Source: Candidatus Eiseniibacteriota bacterium (GTDB taxonomy: Bacteria > Eisenbacteria > RBG-16-71-46 > CAIMUX01 > WJJG01). From it: 64,000 nt of DNA. The notes below the pieces were generated by a model that worked only from the letters and a program-made list of their open reading frames with translations, did not search any database and was not told the origin of the DNA. The number at the start of each line of letters is the position of its first letter. Within the stretch, counting starts at the first letter, position 1. Positions 1-7,745 of this stretch are shown piece after piece. Where the stretch lies: assembly GCA_023129715.1 (NCBI GenBank), contig JAGMBO010000082.1:1-64000 (forward strand), given 5' to 3'. The position numbers were made by a program, and so were the translations under genes.

Positions 1-2
1 CG

Positions 3-368
3 CGGAGTCTCACCGGCCGGGCACTGATGTATCTTTCGGATCGGTGGAAGTACTTGATCCGGTATCTGGAAGACGGCCGCCTGGAGATCGACAACAACTT
101 GGTGGAGAATGCGATTCGCCCATTCTGTCTTGGACGCCGGAACTGGTTGTTTTCTGACACGGTGCGAGGAGCCGAGGCCGGAGCGAATCTCTATAGCTTG
201 ATCGAGACGGCCAAGGCGCAGGGGCTCGAACCGTTCCAGTACCTATGCTACGTCTTCCGTGAACTCCCGCGGGCAACCAGCGTCGAAGCCCTCGAGTGCC
301 TGCTTCCGCGATCCTGCTCCTCTGAAGGCATCGCGACGGCCCTGGCGCGCGACGCTCCTCCGATCTAG
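3..368 (+). CDS. IS66 family transposase, C-terminal part
   Basis: The frame is open from the left edge (base 3), so this is the end of a larger gene; an internal ATG at 27 is not the true start. The protein matches the C-terminal end of the IS66 DDE transposase: a block with DGRLEIDNN and ENAIRPF, then GRRNWLFSDT and SLIETAKAQGLEP. The conserved E of the DDE catalytic set sits in the IDNNLVE region. IS66 transposases are about 500 residues, so roughly 120 are visible. The accessory genes tnpA and tnpB of IS66 would lie to the left. Copies are normally expressed as one element; nothing here shows damage in the visible part. Confidence 0.9.
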   Translation, partial: RSLTGRALMYLSDRWKYLIRYLEDGRLEIDNNLVENAIRPFCLGRRNWLFSDTVRGAEAGANLYSLIETAKAQGLEPFQYLCYVFRELPRATSVEALECLLPRSCSSEGIATALARDAPPI

Positions 369-382
369 CCGGGGTGGGGTTT

Positions 383-395
383 GCTAACCGCTTAC
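383..395. repeat. IS66 right terminal inverted repeat
   Basis: The bases gctaaccgcttac read GTAAGCGGTTAGC on the minus strand, the expected IS66 outer terminus. The TAA inside this terminus (392-394, minus strand) is the stop codon that ends the interrupted host gene. Confidence 0.8.
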
Positions 396-844
396 GTCCC
401 ATCCCACCGCGCTATGCAGTTGGCCGGCTCGGTGCCTCTGTAGCCGAACGGGCCTCCTACGATCAGACAGTCGTCGTAGACGATCGCAGTCCTCGCATAG
501 CCCGAGTTCCCGAGATCCAGCGGGCTCCAGCTCGCGCCATCCCACTGCGCGACATCGACCGCCGGCTCGCCTCCGGCCCACGCGAAATCTCCAACCACGA
601 TCAGCCGGTCATGGTAGATCGTGAAGGCGTGCGCCGTTCCATACTCCTTGGCACATCCCGCGCCCGCGAGACCCGGAATGCCGAAGCCCGCCCACCAGCC
701 ATCGTCCGACAGCGAGCACGAGTCCGACGGCGAAGTGGCCTGGCCATGGCTCAACTCCGGGGCTCCCCCAAGCAGAGACAGGCATGTGAGCATGCACGGC
801 CACCAACGAATCCCCTGCCCTGTGAGCCCTGCCATCATTCGCAT
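392..844 (-). pseudogene. Secreted beta-propeller-like protein, truncated by IS66
   Basis: The reading frame starts at ATG 844, overlapping the stop of the upstream beta-helix gene by 10 bases, and begins with a signal-peptide-like stretch. It then enters repeats of the kind 'H.LIVVGDF..AGG...VAQWDGASWSPL' followed by a second unit ending IARWDG. Repeats with W-DG and 'L..GG.F' are typical of secreted delta-60/Kelch-like propellers in FCB bacteria. The protein stops after about 150 residues, exactly where the IS66 terminus begins, and the last codon pair (Thr, stop) is contributed by the IS end. A full propeller would need several more repeats, so the rest should lie beyond the element to the left. 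Exact family is uncertain. Confidence 0.7.
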
Positions 845-2112
845 CCCAAACCCCACGCACCCATTGCGTCGTCTCCATCGACTCCGCTCGCGCACGGGGA
901 TTCTGGTCGCAGCGTGAAGACCCCCTGGGCCGGGTCGCAGAACATCGGATCGACCGAGACATTGCCGTCATGGCCAAGCTGCGATTCAGCGCAGCCCACC
1001 CAGTCTCCCCCGTCATTGCCATAGAGGTCGCAGCGCTGCAGATAGATCCTGCTCCCCTCGTCGCGGCAGTGGACCGCCATGCCCCATGTGCTTCCAGCGA
1101 TGATTGTATCTTGGATGATCGCGGTTCCCCACACATCACACTCGACCCCCGCACCGCGCTTCCCCGAATTCGCATACAGTGTGCAGTGAATCACCTGAAT
1201 GTGACTTCCGCCATCTGAACTGATGCTCGCTCCACAGATCGAAGCATTGCGGATGAACGTGCAATGGTCGATTAGGGGGTAGGCGTCCCAATAGCAGTAG
1301 ATCCCGGCTCCGCACCATCGCGAGCCATTCTCCCGAAACGTGCAGTGCTCAATGATCATCCCTGCGTCGCGGCAGTAGACGGCGCCGCCAAACTGAGCCC
1401 AGTGGTGCGTGAAGCGGCAACCGCTGATGCGCGAGTAGCAGTTGCCATACGTTGCGAACCCTGCCCCAAGCCGGGCGTGCCCGCCCTCGAACATACAGTC
1501 CCGGAAGGAAGGCGATGCGTAGGGGGTGTAGACAGCTCCTCCGAATAGCTCGGCCCGATTCGAGTCGAACACACACTCCACGAACGATGGCGAGGCCCCA
1601 CGAAAACACAGCACTGCACCGCCTGAGACTGCTGCCACGTTGAGCCGAAAGACGCAGCCCACGATGCTCGGCGATGAGGAGCTATCGCAGTAGATCGCCC
1701 CACCGAAATCCATGCAGCCACGCGTGATCGTGACCGCTTCCAGGACGGAGCCCGGGCCCTCCCCGCTATGGAAGCGAAACCCCCGGTGGGGGTCCAGTGT
1801 GTCCGCGGCGCAGTCGATCGTGCAGAAATCAGGATCCCCACTGCGCGAGCAGATCGTGAGCGCCTTGCCGCCGAAGTCGAGGTCCCGATTACCGTCGCCG
1901 GCGAAAGTGCCGTCGTCCAGCTCGATAACCCCTCCGTCCTCCAGGGAGTCGATCGCGGCTTGGATGGTGGGCACATCGCCCAACCCGTCGGGCTGCACTC
2001 GCAGCACCTGAGGGGGCAATGGGCCGGTCGGCGAGGAATCTCTAGAGCAGGAGCATAGGCAGAGGACCAGCACAGCGAAGAGGGTCGGCTGGATGGCTTT
2101 TCGCCTGTGCAT
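835..2112 (-). CDS. Parallel beta-helix repeat lipoprotein
   Basis: I start at ATG 2112 because GGGGAG lies just upstream; the frame stays open further upstream but without plausible signal sequence. The 425-residue product opens with a lipoprotein signal (hydrophobic stretch ending LCSC, lipid anchor near residue 22). It then carries the block PDGLGDVPTIQAAIDSL and a long series of right-handed parallel beta-helix coils (GGAIYC, SPSIVGCVF, NRAELFGGAVY and similar). Such NosD/pectate-lyase-like folds bind or cleave polysaccharides or act as surface scaffolds; no catalytic residues can be assigned. It resembles the oppositely oriented gene at 3290, down to the DP.FCDP and GVF..SPC near the C-terminus, so the two are paralogues. 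It overlaps the start of the truncated propeller gene, suggesting co-expression before the IS insertion. Confidence 0.8.
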   Translation of the reverse strand: MHRRKAIQPTLFAVLVLCLCSCSRDSSPTGPLPPQVLRVQPDGLGDVPTIQAAIDSLEDGGVIELDDGTFAGDGNRDLDFGGKALTICSRSGDPDFCTIDCAADTLDPHRGFRFHSGEGPGSVLEAVTITRGCMDFGGAIYCDSSSSPSIVGCVFRLNVAAVSGGAVLCFRGASPSFVECVFDSNRAELFGGAVYTPYASPSFRDCMFEGGHARLGAGFATYGNCYSRISGCRFTHHWAQFGGAVYCRDAGMIIEHCTFRENGSRWCGAGIYCYWDAYPLIDHCTFIRNASICGASISSDGGSHIQVIHCTLYANSGKRGAGVECDVWGTAIIQDTIIAGSTWGMAVHCRDEGSRIYLQRCDLYGNDGGDWVGCAESQLGHDGNVSVDPMFCDPAQGVFTLRPESPCASGVDGDDAMGAWGLGCE

Positions 2113-2577
2113 GCTCTCCCCGGCACCGAGAGGCCCACTGTAGGAACGCCAAGGGATGTCACACATTGCTGCCTGCCCGGCCCGAAGGAGAATTCGACCG
2201 CTCCTCGAAACCTGGGCCATTTCATTGTAGCCCCGCATGTGTTTCAGACGAAACGACTTTCGCGCTGGCCACGGAGGCCTGGACTCCGGTGGCGGGCATA
2301 CAGGGCCGACGCGGAGCTTCAGAGGCGCGCCCTTGCCGAGGCTTGAGGCTGCCGGCTGGCACTGCATCACCTCGCTCGGCAAGCGTTGGAGCCGGGAGAT
2401 CGGCTCCCGCCTGGCGGGCAGCCTGTACCGCACTCTCAGCACCTCTTGATCGCACAAGCGAGCCGCTGGTGATCGACCGATGAGTCGGCAGGATCCTGGC
2501 CCGAAAGTGGGCACGATCGGCGCTCTGGAGCGAAATCTGAGGCCTCTCGATCCAACTGCGGCGGGATCACCCCAGCC
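2113..2577. other. Gene-free stretch upstream of beta-helix gene
   Basis: About 465 bases with no supported gene. Long open frames here are extensions of the GC-rich minus-strand frame of the beta-helix gene and show no recognisable protein. The promoter of that gene should lie here, but I cannot place it. Confidence 0.5.
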
Positions 2578-2864
2578 TCAGGCTCCCACCGCCGCCCTCG
2601 GGACTGGCGCCCGGCGGCGCCCCCGGACGGCCTTGGCCGGGACGAGTGCGGTGCCCTGAGTCGTGAACGTCAGCAGAACCAGCTCCGGCTTTCCGCCGCG
2701 CCCGTTCTGTTGGACGTCGTAACGGACCCCCGCTATGATCTCGGAAGAACGCCCAGTGCTGCGTGATGGCGGCATTGGGAGTTTCCTTATCCGCAGCTCC
2801 CCGCTCTGAGATGGTCCATGGCCCCTGAGGTTCTCAAAGAAGGTCCGGACCAGCCGCCTGCGCT
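2578..2864 (-). repeat. Decayed interspersed repeat, copy 1
   Basis: This stretch aligns over its whole length with 4723-5007 and partly with 6840-6938, all in the same orientation. On the minus strand each copy keeps one open frame with the core KPELVLLTFTT.GTALVPAK, preceded by AGV.YDV. Between copies 1 and 2 the core differs almost only at third codon positions, which shows that the frame was once under protein selection. I do not recognise the family. A frame jump upstream of the core in one copy, and missing starts, suggest fossils of a larger mobile or multi-copy gene. Confidence 0.75.
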
Positions 2865-2872
2865 ACAGTAGC

Positions 2873-3193
2873 GTAGAGATCCCAACCGAGGTTTCGGATG
2901 CAGGCGACCGCCCAGCGCGCCTCAGTATCGTCCCGAGTCCAACACCGTCGGCCGGCCGCGTAGCGTTTCAAATCACTCTTCCGGTCCCGGCCCTCGTGGA
3001 GGTATCGGTGTTCTCGCCGGAGGGGAGGCTGGTCTGGAGCCAGGAGAGTCAGTTGGCGAAGGGAACGTCGACAGTCGAGTGGAACGGCCTCAGGACCGAT
3101 GGCTCAAGGGTCCCCCGGGGTCTATACTTCGTAAAGCTGACTGACGGAGCCTCGGGCACGCATGTGATTCACAAGGTGGTGATGACGCACTAG
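2873..3193 (+). pseudogene. Orphan FlgD-like Ig (sorting-type) C-terminal domain
   Basis: The frame is open from the end of repeat copy 1 and reads SIVPSPTPSAGRVAFQITLP, then VEVSVFSPEGRLVW, G.STVEWNGLRTDGSRVPRG and LYFVKLTDG. This is the FlgD-like Ig module used as the C-terminal tail of secreted FCB proteins. There is no credible start: the GTG at 2996 lies inside the domain and an in-frame TGA is at 2807-2809. It is therefore the tail of a secreted protein whose body is missing, apparently cut at the repeat boundary. The stop codon at 3191-3193 is intact. Confidence 0.75.
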
Positions 3194-3289
3194 GATAAGG
3201 AACAACGCAGAGCCATACTACCTGACAACCCGTAGGATCGGCGGCGAACAAGTCTGCCACGCGTCTGATCAAGCGCAGGAGGGCACCTC

Positions 3290-4555
3290 TTGGATTCAGG
3301 GCGAAGACGCGACACAGTGAAGCCCCGTATCTGCGTGAGCGCGTTCGTCATCCTCGTCTGCCTGTCACCATGGGCCGGCGGCGAAACCTACTCCGTGCTG
3401 CCGGACGGCACGGGCGATTACGTGACGATCCAGGATGCAATTGATGCCTCAGCGAGCGGAGACACGATCCTCTTGGCCGATGGGACGTTCCAAGGTGAAG
3501 GGAATCGCCACATTAGCTTCCGCGGCAAGGGCATCGTGCTGCGGTCGGTCAGCGATAATCCCGAGTTGTGCATTGTGGATTGTGATCGGGAGGGGCGAGG
3601 ATTCCGATTCGATTCCGGCGAGACCCGGGATGCTGTCCTGCGGGGAATCACGATCACCAACGCATCCTACGACGGGCTCGGTGGAGGCATCGCTTGCCGT
3701 TACGGTTCTTCGCCGACGATCGCGATGTGCATTCTCACCGACAATCAGGCAACCCGTGGAGCAGGGCTCTACTGTGGCGAGGAATCCGCGCCCTGGATCG
3801 TGGATTGCCGCATCGCGGGAAATCGTACGGAGATGTTCCCGACTCCTGGAACTGGGGCCGGCATGTTGTGTGTTGCATCTGAGCCCTTGCTGGAGCGATG
3901 CATCGTTGAGAACAACGCACCGGGCGGTGCTGTGGGAGGGATCTACTGCTCCGCGTCCTCGGTGGCACTCCGCGAGTGCATCATTAGAGGGAACCTGGAC
4001 GTAGGGATCGGTTGTTTCTCCAGCTCCTCTTTGAACATCGATCGCTGCACGTTGACGGGCAACAAGTGGGGGGCGATCGACTGCTATGGTTCATCGGCAA
4101 CGATTACCTCGAGCATCATTGCGGTCAACTGGTCCCCCCTCTTCTCTGCCGGCGTTGCGTGTCGCAACGGATCTTCCATCACGATGCGCAACACGGTAAT
4201 CTGGGGCAACTGCGGTCGAGATTACCTCGACCAGATCGAGGTCGAGGAAGGATCAACCGTCGAACTCGAGTGCTGCCTAGTGGATTCGGCATGCATGGGA
4301 GGAGAGGGAACGATCGCTTTCATCGGGGAGCAAGTCTACTCCGATCCCCTCTTCTGCGATCCGCCGCCCTGCGAGGAGGATCCGACAACGGAGGGCGTTT
4401 TCTCCATCGCCGACATTTCGCCCTGTCTTCCAGAATACAACCCCTGTGGGGTCTTGATCGGCTGGACGAGTGTGGGATGCAGCCTACCGCCCGCCACGCA
4501 GGACACCAGCTGGGGCCGCCTCAAGGCAGCGTTCAGGAACGGTCCTGAGGATTGA
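3290..4555 (+). CDS. Secreted parallel beta-helix repeat protein
   Basis: The chosen start is TTG 3290, because a perfect AGGAGG sits at 3277-3282 with seven bases of spacing; a GTG at 3317 is an alternative. The product of 421 residues has a signal peptide ending near AGGETYS, the block LPDGTGDYVTIQDAIDA, and parallel beta-helix coils rich in Cys, Gly and Asn (GGGIACRYGSSP, GAGLYCGE, GGIYCSASS, GAIDCYGSS). The even spread of cysteines suggests stacked disulfides in the exported protein. It is a paralogue of the gene at 835-2112 and lies between repeat copies 1 and 2. A substrate cannot be inferred. It has no FlgD-type tail, unlike the orphan domain just upstream. Confidence 0.8.
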   Translation: MDSGRRRDTVKPRICVSAFVILVCLSPWAGGETYSVLPDGTGDYVTIQDAIDASASGDTILLADGTFQGEGNRHISFRGKGIVLRSVSDNPELCIVDCDREGRGFRFDSGETRDAVLRGITITNASYDGLGGGIACRYGSSPTIAMCILTDNQATRGAGLYCGEESAPWIVDCRIAGNRTEMFPTPGTGAGMLCVASEPLLERCIVENNAPGGAVGGIYCSASSVALRECIIRGNLDVGIGCFSSSSLNIDRCTLTGNKWGAIDCYGSSATITSSIIAVNWSPLFSAGVACRNGSSITMRNTVIWGNCGRDYLDQIEVEEGSTVELECCLVDSACMGGEGTIAFIGEQVYSDPLFCDPPPCEEDPTTEGVFSIADISPCLPEYNPCGVLIGWTSVGCSLPPATQDTSWGRLKAAFRNGPED

Positions 4556-4722
4556 AGACCGCAGTGTGGGGGTGCGCAATGCCGTGGTGGTCCAGCGTGT
4601 CGAGCGCCGGCAATCCACTGCTGCCCCACACATGCTGGGAAGACGGCCTGTCCAGTCGAGCCCCGCAGCGTCTGATGGGGAACGGACTAGCTGCATCTGG
4701 GCCCTTCCAGACCAAGCCGGTC
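4556..4722. other. Gene-free spacer between beta-helix gene and repeat 2
   Basis: No supported gene or clear terminator. Together with repeat copy 2 and the following bases it makes a 680-base stretch (4556-5235) without an intact gene. Confidence 0.5.
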
Positions 4723-5007
4723 TCAGGCTCCCACCACCGCTCTCAGGACCGGTGCCCGGCCGCGCCTCCTGGCAGTTTTGGCCGGGACGAGCGCGGTGCC
4801 GCGGGTCGTGAAGGTCAGTAGGACCAGTTCTGGCTTTCCGCGCTCTCTCTGTCGGACGTCGTAGAGAACCCCCGCTAAGCTCTCGAAGGATCTCCCAGCG
4901 CTTCGTGAGTGTGGCATTGGGAGTTACTCTATCCGGAGCTCCCCGCTCTGATAACGATCCGTGGCCCCTGAGGTTCTCGAAGAAGGTCCGGACCAGCCGC
5001 CTGCGCT
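4723..5007 (-). repeat. Decayed interspersed repeat, copy 2
   Basis: Second full-length copy of the repeat at 2578-2864. The minus-strand core KPELVLLTFTTRGTALVPAK is intact, preceded by LAGVLYDVRQ. Upstream of the core a different frame carries RRRLVRTFFENLRGHG and TKRWEILRE, so the ancestral reading frame appears broken between the two. The copy lies directly before the AbiE toxin-antitoxin pair. Confidence 0.75.
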
Positions 5008-5016
5008 CCCTCATCG

Positions 5017-5151
5017 TCAATGCTCGAAGAGCCGGTTGGTATCGGCGAATCCCTCGAGAACCATGTCGACCACGGCATGTCCGCCTATCAACAGCCCCGG
5101 GCCAACCGGCCCCGCGAGGATGTTCCTGCGATCGGCCAGCAGGAACAGCAC
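5017..5151 (-). pseudogene. Short unrecognised ORF or gene fragment
   Basis: A minus-strand frame from GTG 5151 reads LFLLADRRNILAGPVGPG and GGHAVVDMVLEG and ends with TGA at 5017-5019. Codon third positions are strongly G/C, as in neighbouring real genes, but there is no good Shine-Dalgarno and only 44 residues. It ends at the outer edge of repeat copy 2, so it may be a remnant of the gene into which the repeat came. I do not recognise it. Confidence 0.25.
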
Positions 5152-5174
5152 ATCCTGCTTTTTGCTTGCGGAAA

Positions 5175-5201
5175 TTAGCTAAGAACGCTAGTTTCTGCTA
5201 G
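5175..5201. promoter_or_regulatory. Candidate AbiE operator region
   Basis: Three GCTA elements at 5178, 5187 and 5197 sit within an A/T-richer stretch, the first inside the palindrome ttagctaa, 35-60 bases before the AbiEi start. AbiEi antitoxins are known to repress their own promoter through repeated sites. The assignment is inference only. Confidence 0.25.
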
Positions 5202-5235
5202 TGATTTGACTACATTCGCGAGGAGGATCAGCCAG

Positions 5236-6027
5236 ATGCCATCGAGGCCCGCCATGTCGGTCTGGGTAGAACAGCTCCAGGCACGTGGCCGCTACACCTT
5301 CACGCGCGCCCAGGCGGAATCCGAAACCGAACGCTCCTTTGTAGCCACCCAGACCGCCCTGCGAAGACTGAAGGAGCAAGGGCGGATCGCCTCTCCCCGG
5401 CGTGGATTCTACGTCGTTGTCCCTCCGGAGTATCGATCCGCCGGTTCGCCACCTGCGAGCTGGTTCATCGACGAGCTGATGCGCCACCTCGATCAGCCCT
5501 ACTACGTCGGGCTGCTCAGCGCGGCGGCCATCCATGGGGCCTCCCATCAGCAGCCCATGGTGTTTCAGGTGGTGACCAGCAAACCGACCCGCGAGATGCG
5601 TGCCGGCAAGGTCACCATCCGGTTCTCGATGAACAACAAGGTCGAGCAAATGCCGGTGACGGAGAAGCAGACCGAGACGGGGACCATGTGGGTCGCCACC
5701 CCCGAGGCCACCGCGTTTGACCTGGTCCGCTACCAGGCCGGTGCCGGACATTTGAGCAACGCGGCAACCGTCCTTGCCGAGCTGGCTGAGCGCATGGACC
5801 CCCAGGCACTCGTCAGCATCGCGCACCTTGTGAGGCTTCCGCACACCCAGCGCCTCGGGTACTTGCTTGATGCGGTCGGCGAAGGCGACCTCGCTGGTCC
5901 ACTTGCGAAGTGGCTCGAGGCACGGAAACCGCGCGCCATCCGGCTGCGTCCCGGAGAGCCGGCGGACGTCGAGATCGATAGGCGATGGCGCGTCCAGCCA
6001 AATGCCGAGCTGGAGGTCGACGTTTGA
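5236..6027 (+). CDS. abiEi: Type IV TA antitoxin, AbiEi family
   Basis: Start ATG 5236 is fixed by AGGAGG at 5221-5226. The 263-residue product has an N-terminal winged-helix region (about residues 1-70, with ESERSF-like and ALRRLKEQGRI segments, then GFYVVVPPEY) and the AbiEi core: PYYVGLLSAAAIHGASHQQP, VTSKPTREMRAG and ATPEATAFDLVRY. AbiEi proteins bind DNA, repress the operon and counteract the nucleotidyltransferase toxin without direct binding (type IV). The stop TGA overlaps the TTG start of the next gene, so the pair is translationally coupled. The system is known for abortive phage defence and plasmid or island maintenance. The pair stands between repeat copies 2 and 3, which suggests acquisition as a unit. 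Confidence 0.88.
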   Translation: MPSRPAMSVWVEQLQARGRYTFTRAQAESETERSFVATQTALRRLKEQGRIASPRRGFYVVVPPEYRSAGSPPASWFIDELMRHLDQPYYVGLLSAAAIHGASHQQPMVFQVVTSKPTREMRAGKVTIRFSMNNKVEQMPVTEKQTETGTMWVATPEATAFDLVRYQAGAGHLSNAATVLAELAERMDPQALVSIAHLVRLPHTQRLGYLLDAVGEGDLAGPLAKWLEARKPRAIRLRPGEPADVEIDRRWRVQPNAELEVDV

Positions 6028-6842
6028 TTCCGCGCGCGAACATCACCGCATGGCGCACCCACGCTCCGTGGCCGTCCAACGAGCAAGTCGAGCAGGACCT
6101 GGTGCTCTCCCGCGCGCTGGTCGCCATGTTCAAGCGAGAGATCGTAGCCGCCCAAGCCGTCCTCCGTGGAGGTACCGCCCTGCACAAGCTATTCCTCGCC
6201 GCATCCAGGCGATACTCGGAGGACATCGACCTCGTTCAACGCCACGCCGGCCCCATCGGCGAGCTAGTCGACGCCATCCGAGAAGCTCTCGACACGTGGC
6301 TCGGCAGTCCGAGGTGGAAGCAGGGCGAGGGACGTTTCACGTTGGTCTACCGCTTCGAGACGACCTTTCCCCCAGTGTCGACCATGCGGTTGAAGATCGA
6401 GATCAATACGCGGGAGCACTTCTCCGTTCTGGCAATCGCGCGACATCCGTTCGCAGTCGACAACCCGTGGTTCAGCGGAACAACCGAACTACCGGTATAT
6501 CACTTCGACGAACTACTCGGAACCAAGATGCGCGCGCTCTACCAGCGCAAGAAAGGACGCGACCTCTATGACCTTTGGATCGCCCTTCAGTCCGGCGGAA
6601 CCGCTAGCGATCGGATAGTCGGTTGCTTCAACCGCTACATGGATCACGATGGCCGGACCGTCTCGCGCGCCGAGTTCGAGGCGAACCTCGCGACGAAGCT
6701 CAAGAACGTCGCCTTCCTAGAAGACATCCAGCCCCTCATCTCGCCCGACATCTCCTACGACCCCGTGACCGCCGCGGAGCTCGTGCACAGCGAGTTGGTC
6801 TCAAGGCTACCTGGCGAGCCGTGGAAAGGAGCAGGAGAATAG
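6024..6842 (+). CDS. abiEii: Type IV TA toxin, AbiEii nucleotidyltransferase
   Basis: I start at TTG 6024, overlapping the antitoxin stop, because TGGAGG precedes it and the resulting N-terminus IPRANITAWRTHAPWP, then VEQDLVLSRALV, is the conserved family start; ATG 5985 would add an unconserved extension. The 272-residue product shows the nucleotidyltransferase motifs: GGTALHKL (49-56), SEDID (65-69), KIEIN (124-128) and LLGTKMRALYQRKKGRDLYDLW (165-186). AbiEii-type enzymes transfer nucleotides to tRNA acceptor ends and halt growth. All key acidic residues are present, so the toxin looks active. The stop codon falls exactly at the edge of repeat copy 3. Confidence 0.9.
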   Translation: MIPRANITAWRTHAPWPSNEQVEQDLVLSRALVAMFKREIVAAQAVLRGGTALHKLFLAASRRYSEDIDLVQRHAGPIGELVDAIREALDTWLGSPRWKQGEGRFTLVYRFETTFPPVSTMRLKIEINTREHFSVLAIARHPFAVDNPWFSGTTELPVYHFDELLGTKMRALYQRKKGRDLYDLWIALQSGGTASDRIVGCFNRYMDHDGRTVSRAEFEANLATKLKNVAFLEDIQPLISPDISYDPVTAAELVHSELVSRLPGEPWKGAGE

Positions 6843-6938
6843 CGCGGTGCCCCGGGTCGTGAAGGTTAGCGAAACCACCTCGGGCTCTCGCGTGAGGTTT
6901 CTGCTGTGGGTTTCGCTGAGGATCCCCGCCAAGTTGGC
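6840..6938 (-). repeat. Partial repeat, copy 3
   Basis: About 95 bases match the middle of repeat copies 1 and 2. The minus-strand frame reads LAGILSE, then EPEVVSLTFTTRGTAL, aligning with the core of the other copies in the same frame. Both flanks of the repeat are missing: one side is replaced by the abiEii 3' end, the other by a hairpin. Confidence 0.7.
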
Positions 6939-6977
6939 GGAAACAGGTTACAGCGATTGGCCGTAACCCGTTTCCGC
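6937..6977. terminator. Long hairpin downstream of abiEii
   Basis: Arms gcggaaacaggttac (6937-6951) and gtaacccgtttccgc (6963-6977) pair over 15 positions with one mismatch around an 11-base loop. It could end abiE transcription, but no T-run follows, so a REP-like or mobile-element-derived palindrome is possible. Confidence 0.5.
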
Positions 6978-7023
6978 TTCTCGGATGGGAACTATTGACC
7001 TACTACCCGGTATTCCCGCGCCG

Positions 7024-7062
7024 GAGGTGTCCGGGCGGGGTGCCCACTGACCGGACAACCTC
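7024..7062. other. Second hairpin in the 6843-7214 gap
   Basis: gaggtgtccgg (7024-7034) pairs with ccggacaacctc (7051-7062) with one bulged base. Together with the hairpin at 6937 it fills the 370-base gap after abiEii, where I see no gene. Confidence 0.4.
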
Positions 7063-7214
7063 AGCCCATTTTGGCCGCCACAGTAACGGCCGAACGTAGA
7101 CGCAATGGAGTACTCAGAACGGACGGACTTGCCACCCAAACCGCCCACCGACCAACTGGGGCTCGCCCGTCGCGCGGCGGCATCCTGGACGCGGTGGGCG
7201 TTATCCCAGGTGCG

Positions 7215-7745
7215 ATGCGCGCAGTCGCACCATTGTTCGTCGCTTGCTTCTTGAGCGCAGCGAGCGCCTTCGCGGAGGCAGAAACCGTGTCAAACGAAGC
7301 GACACACACCAACCGCCTGATCGATGAGAAGAATCCTTACCTCCTGCAGCATGCGCACAATCCGGTGGCCTGGTATCCCTGGGGCCCAGAGGCCCTCGCC
7401 AAGGCGCGCGCCGAGGACAAACCGATCTTCCTCTCGATCGGCTATTCCACCTGCCACTGGTGCCACGTGATGGCCCACGAGTCATTCGAGAACGAGGATA
7501 TTGCCACCATCCTCAACGAGCACTTCGTGGCGATCAAGGTCGACCGCGAGGAACGCCCCGATCTGGACAACTTGTACATGTCGGCGGTGCAGGCATTGAC
7601 CGGGCGCGGGGGGTGGCCGATATCCCTTGTCGCGACTATGCCTGCCAGCTGCCCGTCCACGACGCGCAGGCCCTGGATCGACAGTTGGCGGGGGATTGAG
7701 GGCCAACAATTCCTGTGGATACTTCCGATCAGCCGCTCAACATAG
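7215..7745 (+). pseudogene. Truncated DUF255 (YyaL-type) thioredoxin-fold protein
   Basis: From ATG 7215 there is a signal peptide (ending SAFAEAE) and the classic start of the DUF255/spermatogenesis-associated-protein-20 family: [61 protein letters not shown] and GRGGWPIS. The CHWC redox motif is intact. Homology ends at about 7630, where family members should continue with a conserved F-x-TP and several hundred residues of alpha-barrel; instead an unrelated tail runs to a stop at 7743-7745. Intact relatives exceed 550 residues and this is 176. The break coincides with an integrase fragment on the other strand. Confidence 0.8.

Larger units (their letters stand above)
1..395 (+). mobile_element. 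IS66-family insertion sequence, right end
   Basis: Only the right end of the element is in the window. It holds the 3' end of the transposase gene and finishes at a terminus reading GTAAGCGGTTAGC inward, which matches the GTAAGCG-type ends of IS66 elements. Host DNA resumes at 396. IS66 elements usually duplicate 8 bp of target, so 396-403 (gtcccatc) is the predicted right copy; the left copy lies outside the window. The insertion interrupts the minus-strand beta-propeller gene that follows. Confidence 0.85.

Noticed and set aside
2578-7062. Integron cassette array
   Set aside because: Same-orientation repeats alternate with genes, but the repeats carry a conserved coding core rather than attC-type palindromes, and no tyrosine integrase is in the window.
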